Shown piece after piece: positions 54,976 through 63,704 of a stretch of DNA of 64,000 nt. The stretch covers positions 62,001-126,000 of the forward strand of contig ABHI01000002.1 in the NCBI GenBank assembly GCA_000171875.1, in the 5' to 3' direction. The notes beneath the pieces are model-generated. The model worked only from the letters and a program-made list of their open reading frames with translations. It was not told where the DNA came from and did no database searches. The position numbers and the translations under genes were made by a program. Position 1 is the stretch's first letter. Every line of letters begins with the position of its first letter. This DNA is from Flavobacteriales bacterium ALC-1 (GTDB lineage Bacteria; Bacteroidota; Bacteroidia; Flavobacteriales; Flavobacteriaceae).

Positions 54976-57258
54976 CTAAAAATTAACTCTAAATATTATA
55001 TTAGGTGTTATACCTAAAGAACGTTGCCTAACTTCATTAACAACACCATCATTAAGTCTATAAAAACTATTGATGGTGTTTTTTTTATCTAAAAGATTCC
55101 AGACAGATAAACCAAGGTTAGCTTTTGTAGTTTTAGTTAATTTAAAATCATACAATGCAGAAATATCTATTCTTAGGTAATCATTTAGTTGCTCTGAGTT
55201 AGTAGCATTGTAATTAATTGCATCACCATTAATCTCATTATCAACTACAGGGCTTGTTTTAGGCCTACCAGAATGCCAATTTAAACCTGCTGATATTTTT
55301 AGTTTTTCTGAAGTATAATTAGTTCCGAATGTAATGGCATGAGCAATATCAAAATTGCTAGGAAAACTGTTTTCTGATAAAAAATTAAAAGTGTAACTGT
55401 TATCCATGTACGAATAACTTAACCAAGAATTAAAATTGTTTAGCTGTTTTCTAATTATAACATCAACACCTTTTACTTTGTACTCTCCATCCGTTTTTGC
55501 AAACTCATATTGATTTTGAAACCCTTGGCTTTGCGTGGTAATTCCTTTCACTTTTTTATAGTAAGCTTCAGCACTAAAAAGCCATCCACTTTTATTGTAA
55601 GAAACTCCCATAGAAGCTTGCTTGCTTTTTATTACAGGTATATTACTATCATTAGATAATTGCCATCTGCGCTTTTCAATACCCAAAAAATCATTCTGAA
55701 AATTGATAACCTGAGACACATTTTGATGCTTGAATTCTCCTAAAGCTTCAAAAGAAAAATACTGAAGAAATTTGTGAGAAAAACTTAATCTAGGCTCTAG
55801 TATATGTTTTTTAAACTTGCTTATATAATTATATCGTAATCCAGATATTAAACGTGTATTTCTATCGTTAGATTTATACGAAACTTGAGAAAATACACCA
55901 TGTGTTCTTACGACTTCAGATACTAATAATCTAAAAAGAGGATTATCTACATCATCTAAATTTGTGACCTCAGTTTCTACAAAATGATAGCCATTTAGAA
56001 GCTGTAATCTATCGTTAATTGCATAATTAACTTTGAATTTTATACTGGTTTCCGAGACCTTATTTTCTTGAAGAAATCGCTGGTTATCCAGAATATTAGC
56101 ATTGAGAGATCTTAGTTTATAATCCGTTTCGTAACCTTCAAAAATGGTTTGCCATTTATTATTCCATATTTTAGAATAATGAATAGCACCTGCAATACTA
56201 TTTTGTTTTAAACTACTTGCTCTAGAAGTCTCATTTGTATTTTCATTAAACATAAGTTCGTTGGCAACAGTTATAAAATTCACCCTCAATCTTTCTTTAT
56301 CATTTATATTATAAATCCAGCGTAAAGATGCATCGTAAAAATCGAATTGCTTATCTGAGTTAGCAATATTCATCGTATTATTTTCTACTTCAGTGTTTTG
56401 AGAAATACGTTCAAAATAATTGTTATATGTTGGTGTCTCAGTTAAATCACTAATAGATTTTCGCGCTGCAACTTGAAGCGATGATTTTTCGCTTATTGGT
56501 AGATCTGCAAATCCATTAGCGTCAATAAAATTAACTCCTAAATTACCTTTAAATTCCCTGGTTATTTCGTTATCAGTTTGCATCGCAATAGTGCCAGAAA
56601 CTCCATCAGTAAACTCAGTGCCAGAGCCGTTTTTTGTAAGTGAAACACGCTGCGTAATTTGAGGATTAAACATAGAAATTAACCCAAAAAAATGACCGGA
56701 TTGATACATTTTTATATCATCCCATAAAATAAGATTTTGGTCGTGTGTACCACCACGTATATTAATATTGGAAACCGTTTCGTTAATACTCTGAATACCT
56801 GGAAATGCCTGAACAGCCTGTAACACATCGGTATCTATTAGACCCGGAAGTATATCAAAATCTGAAATATCTATATCAAATGTACCATTACTCAACTTAT
56901 TAATTCCTTTAACGATATAGCCAGATACCATGACTTCAGATAGTTTTTGAAGCTCTAAATCGTTGGTTTTAGAAATTACCAAGACCACATCATCATTAGT
57001 TAATATATATTCAAAATTGGTTAGGTTTTCTAAGTATTGTAATGTCTTGTTTAGTGACAATTGTTTTGGAGGAGGTGCAATTTCCGTTTTTAAAATAGCA
57101 TCTTCAGCATAATTAAATTGAATATTAAACTGTGATTCTAAAGTTTTTAAAATTTCGGACAGCGGTAATTTTTTATCGGTCTCTTGAGCATTGGTTTTAA
57201 GAGAAAAGATAATGCTAATAAGTATTAGAAATAAATAACGTCTAATTTTTATTGCCAT
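54976..57258 (-). CDS. TonB-dependent outer-membrane receptor (FecA-like, with STN domain)
   Basis: 760 residues. Signal peptide, then STN signalling domain (about 30-95; LPLSEILKTLESQFNIQFNYAEDAI), plug (about 120-235; DTDVLQAVQAFPGIQSINETVSNINIRGGTHDQNLILWDD) and beta-barrel with C-terminal IIFRVNF. With the upstream FecR- and FecI-type genes it forms a surface-signalling receptor that imports a ligand and switches on its own operon. No carboxypeptidase-like beta-sandwich precedes the plug. Confidence 0.95.
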   Translation of the reverse strand: MAIKIRRYLFLILISIIFSLKTNAQETDKKLPLSEILKTLESQFNIQFNYAEDAILKTEIAPPPKQLSLNKTLQYLENLTNFEYILTNDDVVLVISKTNDLELQKLSEVMVSGYIVKGINKLSNGTFDIDISDFDILPGLIDTDVLQAVQAFPGIQSINETVSNINIRGGTHDQNLILWDDIKMYQSGHFFGLISMFNPQITQRVSLTKNGSGTEFTDGVSGTIAMQTDNEITREFKGNLGVNFIDANGFADLPISEKSSLQVAARKSISDLTETPTYNNYFERISQNTEVENNTMNIANSDKQFDFYDASLRWIYNINDKERLRVNFITVANELMFNENTNETSRASSLKQNSIAGAIHYSKIWNNKWQTIFEGYETDYKLRSLNANILDNQRFLQENKVSETSIKFKVNYAINDRLQLLNGYHFVETEVTNLDDVDNPLFRLLVSEVVRTHGVFSQVSYKSNDRNTRLISGLRYNYISKFKKHILEPRLSFSHKFLQYFSFEALGEFKHQNVSQVINFQNDFLGIEKRRWQLSNDSNIPVIKSKQASMGVSYNKSGWLFSAEAYYKKVKGITTQSQGFQNQYEFAKTDGEYKVKGVDVIIRKQLNNFNSWLSYSYMDNSYTFNFLSENSFPSNFDIAHAITFGTNYTSEKLKISAGLNWHSGRPKTSPVVDNEINGDAINYNATNSEQLNDYLRIDISALYDFKLTKTTKANLGLSVWNLLDKKNTINSFYRLNDGVVNEVRQRSLGITPNIIFRVNF

Positions 57259-58147
57259 TAATTAGAACTTGGTTAGGTGAACTAATTTCAAAAGTTAAAT
57301 TCATAGGTTTAGTAATAGATATAAGGGCATTTTCAATATTATCATTTACAAATACACCCGTAAATGATCGCGACAAATCAGTATTTTTAAAAGCAATTTT
57401 AATATTATACTGACGCTCTAGCTCAGCAAAGACTTCCTTAAGCGGAATAGATTTAAAACTACTTCTGTTTTGTGTCCATTGTGGCTTTGAATAAGTCGTT
57501 TTGTCTTGAGTAAAGGTTTTGTTTAATATACGAAATGTTTCACCAAGCGTCAATTGCTTTGTAATTGAGCCTGAAGTTACTTTTACAATCCCTTCAAAGC
57601 AGATCACTTCAAAATAATCAGTGCGCGATTTTACATTAAATTCAGTGCCAACAACAGTAACAATTCCATTTTTAGTAACGACATCAAATGTTTTCCCTTT
57701 AGCGACTTTAAAATAAGCCTCCCCTTTTAAATTTAAACTTCTTTTTGAGCTCCAAGCATTCGCATCATAAGCAATTTCAGAGTCGGCATTTAGAGTCACC
57801 TCAGATAAATCGGGTAATTCAGCAGAAGTATTTTCAGCGAGTAACGTTTTAACTTTAACACTATCAGAATTAAAAAAAGTAAAATATACTGCAAAACCAA
57901 TAATAAATATACTTGCAATTCTCAACAAAGGATTTATCCAATTAAAGCGTTTTACAGATTTATTTTCATAGCTTTTTTTAAAGGTTTCAAAATCTTCAGC
58001 TTTAGAAAAATGTGAAGCTTTAAAATGCTTTGCGTTATCAATAACACCTCGATTTATTGCATAGTCATTCTGCTTACTAAATGCTTCTTTTTCAGCATCT
58101 GTAAGCTCATCATTTAACCACTTTTTTAATAAATCGTCTTCAATCAT
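57242..58147 (-). CDS. FecR-family anti-sigma factor
   Basis: 301 residues: N-terminal sigma-binding part, one membrane helix (about 77-93), FecR domain (LLAENTSAELPDLSEVTLNADSEI, VVGTEFNVKSRTDYFEVICFEGIVKV), and C-terminal DUF4974-like part that contacts the STN domain. Start overlaps the receptor's 3' neighbour by 17 bp, with the receptor downstream. It transmits the signal from receptor to sigma factor. Confidence 0.93.
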   Translation of the reverse strand: MIEDDLLKKWLNDELTDAEKEAFSKQNDYAINRGVIDNAKHFKASHFSKAEDFETFKKSYENKSVKRFNWINPLLRIASIFIIGFAVYFTFFNSDSVKVKTLLAENTSAELPDLSEVTLNADSEIAYDANAWSSKRSLNLKGEAYFKVAKGKTFDVVTKNGIVTVVGTEFNVKSRTDYFEVICFEGIVKVTSGSITKQLTLGETFRILNKTFTQDKTTYSKPQWTQNRSSFKSIPLKEVFAELERQYNIKIAFKNTDLSRSFTGVFVNDNIENALISITKPMNLTFEISSPNQVLINGNKN

Positions 58148-58194
58148 ATACTATCCTCCTAGTTATATAACAACTTAGGTTTTAATTATCCTTA

Positions 58195-58719
58195 TTATTT
58201 TATTTTAAAGCTTTCAAGTTCTTTTTTCAAAATATTAAAAGCACTGTATATTCTATATTCAACTACTTTTTGAGTGACACCTAAGAATTCAGCAATCTCA
58301 CTATGCTTTTTCCCTTCAACTTTACTTAATAGAAATGCGACACGCTGTTCTTCTTTTAAGTTAGAAAGAACTTTGTTATACTTTTCTAAATATTGATCAT
58401 GCTCTAAAATAAATTCTGGATTTTCATTCGTGTAGTGCTTTTTTGCAATCTTTTGATGCTTTAAAACTACTTTTTGATGCTTAATCTCATTAAGCATCAT
58501 ATTATTTGCTACAGTAAACAAAAAAGACTTTGCTTTTGCGAAAGTGACTTTTTTACAGTTATCCCATAGCTTTATAAAAGCATCTTGGGCTTTATCTTTT
58601 GGGTTAAATTGTGCACCATATTTGTAATATAGAAAATTATGCACATCATCTGCATACGTATTATAGACACGCTCAAATGTTGCTGCTTCACAGATATTTT
58701 CGTTAAGATTCTTTGGCAA
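58195..58719 (-). CDS. FecI-type ECF sigma factor
   Basis: 174 residues. Region 2 (FNPKDKAQDAFIKLWDNCKKVTF, FTVANNMMLNEIKH) and region 4 (LSKVEGKKHSEIAEFLGVTQKVVEYRIYSAFNILKKEL). Activates the operon with its FecR and receptor partners. Ordinary FecI size. Confidence 0.93.
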   Translation of the reverse strand: MPKNLNENICEAATFERVYNTYADDVHNFLYYKYGAQFNPKDKAQDAFIKLWDNCKKVTFAKAKSFLFTVANNMMLNEIKHQKVVLKHQKIAKKHYTNENPEFILEHDQYLEKYNKVLSNLKEEQRVAFLLSKVEGKKHSEIAEFLGVTQKVVEYRIYSAFNILKKELESFKIK

Positions 58720-58827
58720 GTTTGTATCGTTTAATCAAAGATATTGAAATATTTTTTAGAGAAGTTCAGTAGTTTTTAAAAGTTAGTTGTTATATATTAA
58801 ATGGCAAGAAACAAATTATAGCCAAAT

Positions 58828-59898
58828 ATGAAATTACGAGTTATTATTTTACTTTTCATATTAACTGGTCTTATTTTCACAGCGTGTAGAAAAGAAGAAA
58901 CAGAATTTGTTCAGGCTCCACAAGACGAAAGATTAGTGGTCAACTCTAATATTGCTTCATTAATACAAAACACAGTTTCTAATGATGGTTCTTTAGACAA
59001 TATCGTAGATAGAGCTAATTGTTTTGATATTGTTTTCCCTTACACTGTTAATGTTAATAGTGAGCATGTAATTGTTAATTCTGAAAATGATTATGCAACA
59101 ATAGAATGTGTTTTTGATCAATCTGAAGATGATATTGATGACTTAAACATTGTATTCCCAGTTTCTATAAGATTGCCAGATTTTACTGAAATAGTAATTG
59201 CTAATAATACTGAGTTAAATAACTACACTAATACTTGTAATGGAGAAAATGTTGTAGATAATGATATTGAATGTATAGATTTTCAATACCCAATTGAAGC
59301 TTCTGTTTTTAATTCAGAAAATGAATTATTAGAAACTATAAGCATAGAACGCGATAGTCAGTTATATGAATTTATAGATGATATTGATGTAAATGATATT
59401 ATTACTATAGATTTTCCACTTACAGTAGTTTTACATGATGGTACGGAAGTAATTATTAATAATTTACCTGAATTAGAAATTGTAATTGAAAATGCTGAAA
59501 ACAGCTGTGACGAAGATGATGATTATGATTATAATGAAGATGATTGTGATGATTGTTCTACGAGTGAAATAGAAAATTTACTTACAAGTTGTACAGATTG
59601 GTCTGTAAACACATTACGAAGAGATAACAATACTAATTATGATAATCTATATTATAATTACGATTTCAATTTCTTTAATGATGGTACACTCTCTGTATTT
59701 TGGAATACCACAACAGTTTATGGAACTTGGGTTGCTAGTGGTTCTGATAATAATATTGAAGTAATAATTGATATACCAGCTTTACCATTATGCAATAACA
59801 ATTGGATAGTGCAAGAAGTAAGAAATTGCTCTGTAGAAACAGAAATTGATATGAGGGTTGGTGTTGACCGCATTCAATATGCTAAAAACTGTAACTAA
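58828..59898 (+). CDS. Acidic lipoprotein with three repeated segments
   Basis: 356 residues. Lipoprotein signal with FTAC (Cys20). Strongly acidic, with three segments of the form C-I-D-F-x-Y/P, VFPYTVNVNSEHVIVNS, QYPIEASVFNSENELLETISIE and DFPLTVVLHDGTEVIINN, spaced about 80-90 residues. An Asp/Cys-rich stretch (SCDEDDDYDYNEDDCDDC) follows and could bind Ca2+ or metal. The end holds lipocalin-like strands. First gene of the five-gene unit 58828-62079. Confidence 0.75.
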   Translation: MKLRVIILLFILTGLIFTACRKEETEFVQAPQDERLVVNSNIASLIQNTVSNDGSLDNIVDRANCFDIVFPYTVNVNSEHVIVNSENDYATIECVFDQSEDDIDDLNIVFPVSIRLPDFTEIVIANNTELNNYTNTCNGENVVDNDIECIDFQYPIEASVFNSENELLETISIERDSQLYEFIDDIDVNDIITIDFPLTVVLHDGTEVIINNLPELEIVIENAENSCDEDDDYDYNEDDCDDCSTSEIENLLTSCTDWSVNTLRRDNNTNYDNLYYNYDFNFFNDGTLSVFWNTTTVYGTWVASGSDNNIEVIIDIPALPLCNNNWIVQEVRNCSVETEIDMRVGVDRIQYAKNCN

Positions 59899-59917
59899 CC
59901 AATTTAAAGAAAATATT

Positions 59918-60298
59918 ATGCGAAAATGGATTGTCATCTTAATAATTTTAATAGTGGTGGCTATTATTGGCTACAATTATATCTATCAAGACCATAGAGA
60001 TATTGAAAGTGAAGCCGCGGAATTTGTAATGTCGTCTGATGAAATTGCGACCAAGTTTTCTGAAAATGTAACTCTAGCCGAGCAGACATTTTTAAACAAA
60101 ACTATTGAAGTTTCTGGTTCAGTTTCAGAGTTAAATGATAATGATCTTACTATAGAAGATAAGATTTTTTGTCAATTTTTAAACCAAATAAAAGACAACA
60201 TAAGTATAGATTCTAAAATAAAAATAAAGGGTCGTGTAATAGGTTACGACGACTTGTTAGAGCAAGTAAAACTAGATCAATGCGCAATACTAAAATAA
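59918..60298 (+). CDS. Membrane-anchored OB-fold protein (tRNA_anti-like)
   Basis: About 126 residues from the ATG at 59918 (MRKWIVILIILIVVAIIGYNYIY); an earlier ATG at 59858 lies inside the previous gene. One N-terminal membrane helix and a small OB-fold (NKTIEVSGSVSELNDNDLTIEDKIFCQFL, KIKGRVIGYDDLLEQVKLDQC) of the tRNA_anti-like family, found in Bacteroidota as DUF or OB-fold envelope proteins. The last 16 bases sit in front of the DUF5777 gene start. Confidence 0.8.
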   Translation: MRKWIVILIILIVVAIIGYNYIYQDHRDIESEAAEFVMSSDEIATKFSENVTLAEQTFLNKTIEVSGSVSELNDNDLTIEDKIFCQFLNQIKDNISIDSKIKIKGRVIGYDDLLEQVKLDQCAILK

Positions 60299-60300
60299 AT

Positions 60301-61152
60301 ATGAAACATTACTTTACACTTTTACTAATAGTTATTACAACTGCGATTAATGCACAAGATGATTTATTAAGTGAAATAGATACGGACTCCTTAGGTCCTC
60401 AATATGCCTCAGCAGCTTTTAAGGGTTTAAAAATTGTAAATTTTGAATCCACAAAACTCGTTGCTAAAAAGGAATTAACTCTTGTAGTTTCGCATCGCTT
60501 CGGAAGTATAGAAAACGGCTTTGACAGCTTTTTTGGATTAGATGATGCAGTCACTAGAATCAATTTTGTTTATGGTATTACAGATGCCGTGAATGTAAGT
60601 GTGTCTCGTAGTTCATTTCAAAAAATTTATGAAGCTTCAGCAAAATATAGATTAGTTAGACAGAAAGAAAACGGATTTCCATTTACAATAGTTGCCTATA
60701 ATTCAATACTCATAAACACCGCATTAGAAAAAGAAAATTTACCAAAGTTAGAATTTAGGGATCGTCTTGGGTATACAGTACAACTGTTAATATCTAAAAA
60801 AGTAAGTTCAAAATTGTCGTTAGAATTAGCACCTACGTTTTTTCATGACAATTTTGTGGCTTACGACGAGCAGCACAATTCGCAATACGCCATTGGTTTT
60901 GGTGGACGTCAAAAATTAGGTAAGCGTTGGTCTATAAATGTAGATTATGGTTGGCATTTAAATAGAGCAGACAACTCACCATTTAAAAACCCTTTATCAA
61001 TTGGTTTTGATTTAGAAACTGGTGGTCATGTTTTTCAGATGCATTTCTCTAATGCACAAGCTATGAATACTAATGGGTTTTTAGGACAAGCCACAGGAGA
61101 TTGGAGTGATGGGAATATTTACTTTGGATTTAATTTAAGTCGTGTTTTTTAA
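60301..61152 (+). CDS. DUF5777-family outer-membrane beta-barrel protein
   Basis: About 283 residues from the ATG at 60301 (MKHYFTLLLIVITTAINAQ signal). Beta-rich sequence (TLVVSHRFGSIENGFDSFFGLDDAVTRINFVYGITD, VFQMHFSNAQAMNTNGFLGQATGDWSDGNIYFGFN) typical of DUF5777 barrels. These accompany c-type cytochrome and YceI genes. Probably an outer-membrane pore; ligand unknown. Confidence 0.85.
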   Translation: MKHYFTLLLIVITTAINAQDDLLSEIDTDSLGPQYASAAFKGLKIVNFESTKLVAKKELTLVVSHRFGSIENGFDSFFGLDDAVTRINFVYGITDAVNVSVSRSSFQKIYEASAKYRLVRQKENGFPFTIVAYNSILINTALEKENLPKLEFRDRLGYTVQLLISKKVSSKLSLELAPTFFHDNFVAYDEQHNSQYAIGFGGRQKLGKRWSINVDYGWHLNRADNSPFKNPLSIGFDLETGGHVFQMHFSNAQAMNTNGFLGQATGDWSDGNIYFGFNLSRVF

Positions 61153-61164
61153 AAAATATAATAT

Positions 61165-61524
61165 ATGAAACGTACATATCTAATATACATACTAATCATT
61201 AGTGTTTTTTACAGTTGTTCTTACAATAGTGAAGATGATTTAACAGAGGGCATAGTTATTGACATGGTTAATTATGAAGATAATATTAAAACTATTATAG
61301 ACAATAACTGTATAGGTTGTCATAATAACCCACCTGTAAATGGAGCTCCAATGTCTCTTACTACATATGACGGTGTGAAAGAGGCTATTGAAAATAGAAA
61401 TTTAATTGGTAGAATCTCGACTAATGATTTGGCATCAGTTATGCCATTTGGCGGTCCAAGATTACCACAAAACTTAATTGATCTAGTTGTGCAATGGGAA
61501 CAAGAAGGTCTATTAGAAAACTAA
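61165..61524 (+). CDS. Haem c lipoprotein
   Basis: 119 residues. Lipoprotein signal with FYSC (Cys18). CIGCH at residues 49-53 is a single c-type haem attachment site, with MP in SVMPFGGPRLP supplying a likely distal Met. A single-domain cytochrome c bound to a membrane, in electron transfer. Between the DUF5777 barrel and the YceI gene, spacing 12 and 6 bp. Confidence 0.88.
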   Translation: MKRTYLIYILIISVFYSCSYNSEDDLTEGIVIDMVNYEDNIKTIIDNNCIGCHNNPPVNGAPMSLTTYDGVKEAIENRNLIGRISTNDLASVMPFGGPRLPQNLIDLVVQWEQEGLLEN

Positions 61525-61530
61525 AATATT

Positions 61531-62079
61531 ATGAAAAAAATCACATTTTTAGCAGTGCTATTTATTAGCTTAAGTGCAATAGGACAAGATAAATACCTCA
61601 CAAAAACAGGGACATTAGATTTTGAAGCTTCAGTGCCTTCTTTTGAAGAAGTAGCAGCGAAAAACAAATCAGTTACAGCAATATTAAATACCAAAAATGG
61701 GGATTTTGCAGCTTTAGCCTTAGTAAAAGCATTTCGCTTTAAAAATGCTTTAATGGAAGAGCATTTTAATGAAAATTATGCAGAGTCAGATAAGCATCCA
61801 AAAGCTACTTTTAAAGGAAAAATAGAGGGTTTTAATTTTGATGCTTTAAGCGAAAAAGATAGTTCTCTCAGTGTTAATGGTTCATTGACTTTTCATGGGG
61901 TTACTAAAAAACTAGATGATATAAAGTTGAATATTAAACTAGTTGATGGTCAAATTGTTCTGTCAGGAAGTTTTAAAGTTATGGTTTCAGATTTTGATAT
62001 TGAGATTCCTAAAATTGTTGCAAACAAACTCTCTGATGAAGTTTCTGTGGCATTTAATTTTGAACTTGAGAAAAAGTAA
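61531..62079 (+). CDS. YceI family protein
   Basis: 182 residues. Signal peptide MKKITFLAVLFISLSAIGQ, then YceI lipocalin-like barrel (GTLDFEASVPSFEEVAAKNKSVTAILNTKNGDFAALALVKAFRFKNALMEEHFNENYAESDKHPKATFKGKIEG by key parts, ending DFDIEIPKIVANKLSDEVSVAFNFEL). YceI proteins bind isoprenoids or amphiphiles. Last of the five-gene unit and followed by a strong terminator. Confidence 0.92.
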   Translation: MKKITFLAVLFISLSAIGQDKYLTKTGTLDFEASVPSFEEVAAKNKSVTAILNTKNGDFAALALVKAFRFKNALMEEHFNENYAESDKHPKATFKGKIEGFNFDALSEKDSSLSVNGSLTFHGVTKKLDDIKLNIKLVDGQIVLSGSFKVMVSDFDIEIPKIVANKLSDEVSVAFNFELEKK

Positions 62080-62094
62080 ATTTTGCTCCAAATC

Positions 62095-62129
62095 AAAAAG
62101 CGCTAGTTTACTAACTAGCGCTTTTTTTA
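62095..62129. terminator. Bidirectional terminator between YceI and slipin genes
   Basis: AAAAAGCGCTAGTT (62095-62108) and AACTAGCGCTTTTT (62113-62126) form a perfect 14-bp stem with loop TACT, and T-runs on both strands. It ends the YceI operon and the minus-strand slipin transcript. Confidence 0.92.
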
Positions 62130-62136
62130 CACCCAC

Positions 62137-63237
62137 TTATTTTCCAGAGAAAATCTCCTTTAATTGTGTTACCATATTTCCATTACCTGAAACGGTGATC
62201 TCGCCAATTTTATCAGCGATTTTTTCCACATATTCCATCTCTTTTAGCTTGTACAGCATGTCATTCTCTTCCATCAACTTTGCCGTATTTAGCAAGCTAC
62301 GAGTAGAAGCTGTTTCTTCACGTCTCATAATAACATTAGCCTGTGCTTTCTTTTGTGCAACTAAAACCTGGTTCATAATCTCTTTCATTTCTCCGGTTAA
62401 AATCACATCTCTAATACCGCAGTTTAAAACGGTTACCCCTAATTTAGACGCACTTGTTTTTACATCTTCAAATACCGCTTCTGCAATATTTTCCTTACGT
62501 TCTAAAAGCTCATCTAAAGTGTAAGCACCAACATATGCACGCAATACTAATTGCATTGTAATGTATAATTGCTTTTCGTAATCCTTGTTATCCAAAAGTG
62601 CTTTTTCAACGTCTGTAACTTTGTACTGTGTGTAAAAGTTAATACGGATTGCTGCTTTATCTTTAGTTAACAATTCTTGTCCGGCAATTTCTAATTGTAG
62701 CTGACGCAAATCTGCCTTTGCAATTTTAATAGTTGTGTCATTTCTCCAGAAACGGTATGTACCACCTTCTAGAGTTTTTGTATATACATCATTGACTAAA
62801 AGCACCGCTTTTTCGTAAACTGCAACCTCAAATGTTCTGATGTATTTGTTCACTTCATAATTGCTAAACAAAGATTTGTCAAAGCTTTCTGTAATATAGA
62901 TTTTACTTAAATCTACTTTTACATATTCACGTTCAATTAGTCCTTTCCAGTGCACATAACGACCAGCGTTAAGAACCGTTTTAAAATTACCTTTTTCATA
63001 TAGTAAAACTAATTCTCCATCCTTTATTTCTAGCACGTCTAGCATAGCTGATAAAACCTCATCTTTTAGTAAGATTTCTAAGGCTATTGGTGCTACAAAA
63101 CTAGTTCCAAGATCGTATAAAGCTACACGTTCGTAAAACCCTATCCAGTGAATACCTTGAGTAATTACGCGAACGTAATCACCTCTTTTGAATACTAAAC
63201 CTACTTTTCCAACATTAATTCTTACTCGTTTCATCAT
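62137..63237 (-). CDS. Soluble Band 7/slipin-type SPFH protein with three N-terminal beta modules
   Basis: 366 residues. The SPFH core is visible from about 170 onward (LQLEIAGQELLTKDKAAIRINFYTQYKVTD, VLRAYVGAYTLDELLERKENIAEAVFEDVKTSASKLGVTVLNCGIRDVILTGEMKEI) with a C-terminal coiled-coil. Before it, three tandem modules of about 50-75 residues start KVGLVFKRGDYVRVITQGIHWI, GELVLLYEKGNFKTVLNAGRYVHW and KAVLLVNDVYTKTLEGGTYRFW. Unlike ordinary slipins there is no N-terminal membrane hairpin, so it is probably cytoplasmic and ring-forming. It is preceded on the same strand by a long stretch with tRNA-like parts; I infer the two belong together. Slipin genes near RNA-repair (RtcB) genes are reported from memory and were not checked. 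Confidence 0.88.
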   Translation of the reverse strand: MMKRVRINVGKVGLVFKRGDYVRVITQGIHWIGFYERVALYDLGTSFVAPIALEILLKDEVLSAMLDVLEIKDGELVLLYEKGNFKTVLNAGRYVHWKGLIEREYVKVDLSKIYITESFDKSLFSNYEVNKYIRTFEVAVYEKAVLLVNDVYTKTLEGGTYRFWRNDTTIKIAKADLRQLQLEIAGQELLTKDKAAIRINFYTQYKVTDVEKALLDNKDYEKQLYITMQLVLRAYVGAYTLDELLERKENIAEAVFEDVKTSASKLGVTVLNCGIRDVILTGEMKEIMNQVLVAQKKAQANVIMRREETASTRSLLNTAKLMEENDMLYKLKEMEYVEKIADKIGEITVSGNGNMVTQLKEIFSGK

Positions 63238-63627
63238 TTTGTTATTTAAAATTAAACTTCATTTTTTGCCTATTTAGGCGGACTGGTAATACGTGTAACG
63301 GATGGATTACCAACTTCAATAACCACTGACGAGTTCAGTAATTATCAAAGCATATTTTTGTTTTATTTATCTTATTTAAAAAATAGCAGATTGCAAATCA
63401 TCTCTTCCATACGGAATTACTCATAGTAACTACAGCCATAATCAGTGAAATGAGAGCCAGTTAAAAAGAAAAGAAAGTGCTCTTGCCTTTTAACCTTTAA
63501 TCAAAACAGTAATTACTTTTGAAATTACAAATCAGTAATTCTGGTATTTCTAAGATTGCTTATTATTGAACACTAATGAGTTACTATTAAAGCCAATTTA
63601 CAATCCACTATTTTGTCATTTTTATTG
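63238..63627 (-). other. Leader between tRNA-like string and slipin gene; degenerate hairpins
   Basis: No gene is supported. On the minus strand, TGGTAAT (63306-63312) pairs with ATTACCA (63284-63290) around a 15-nt loop, and GCCTA/TAGGC (63268-63279) forms a small hairpin 31 bp before the slipin start. Weak anticodon-arm-like segments (loops such as TTGAAGT near 63315 and TTTGCAA near 63392) could be decayed copies of the tRNA-like units, but stems are poor and I give them no names. Confidence 0.4.
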
Positions 63628-63646
63628 AGCAGTGTGACAGACTGCT
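63628..63646 (-). ncRNA. tRNA-Asp-like anticodon arm, end of tRNA-like unit 3
   Basis: Minus strand: 6-bp stem AGCAGT/ACTGCT with loop CTGTCAC, identical to the canonical tRNA-Asp anticodon loop (anticodon GTC, U33 and A37 present). It lies 59 nt downstream of the unit 2 anticodon arm, in the same place relative to a T-like hairpin (63685-63701) and a D-like hairpin (63651-63671). Confidence 0.6.
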
Positions 63647-63684
63647 TTTCTATCAGTTTAACAAGATGATAAGCTTTGGTGTTG

Positions 63685-63701
63685 ATGGATTTTAAGTCCA
63701 T
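63685..63701 (-). ncRNA. tRNA-like hairpin with Leu(TAA)-like or decayed T loop
   Basis: Minus strand: 5-bp stem ATGGA/TCCAT with 7-nt loop CTTAAAA. The loop equals the tRNA-Leu(TAA) anticodon loop, but its position, directly after the unit 2 anticodon arm, is where a T arm occurs in the other two units. Either reading is possible. Confidence 0.5.
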
Positions 63702-63704
63702 AAC

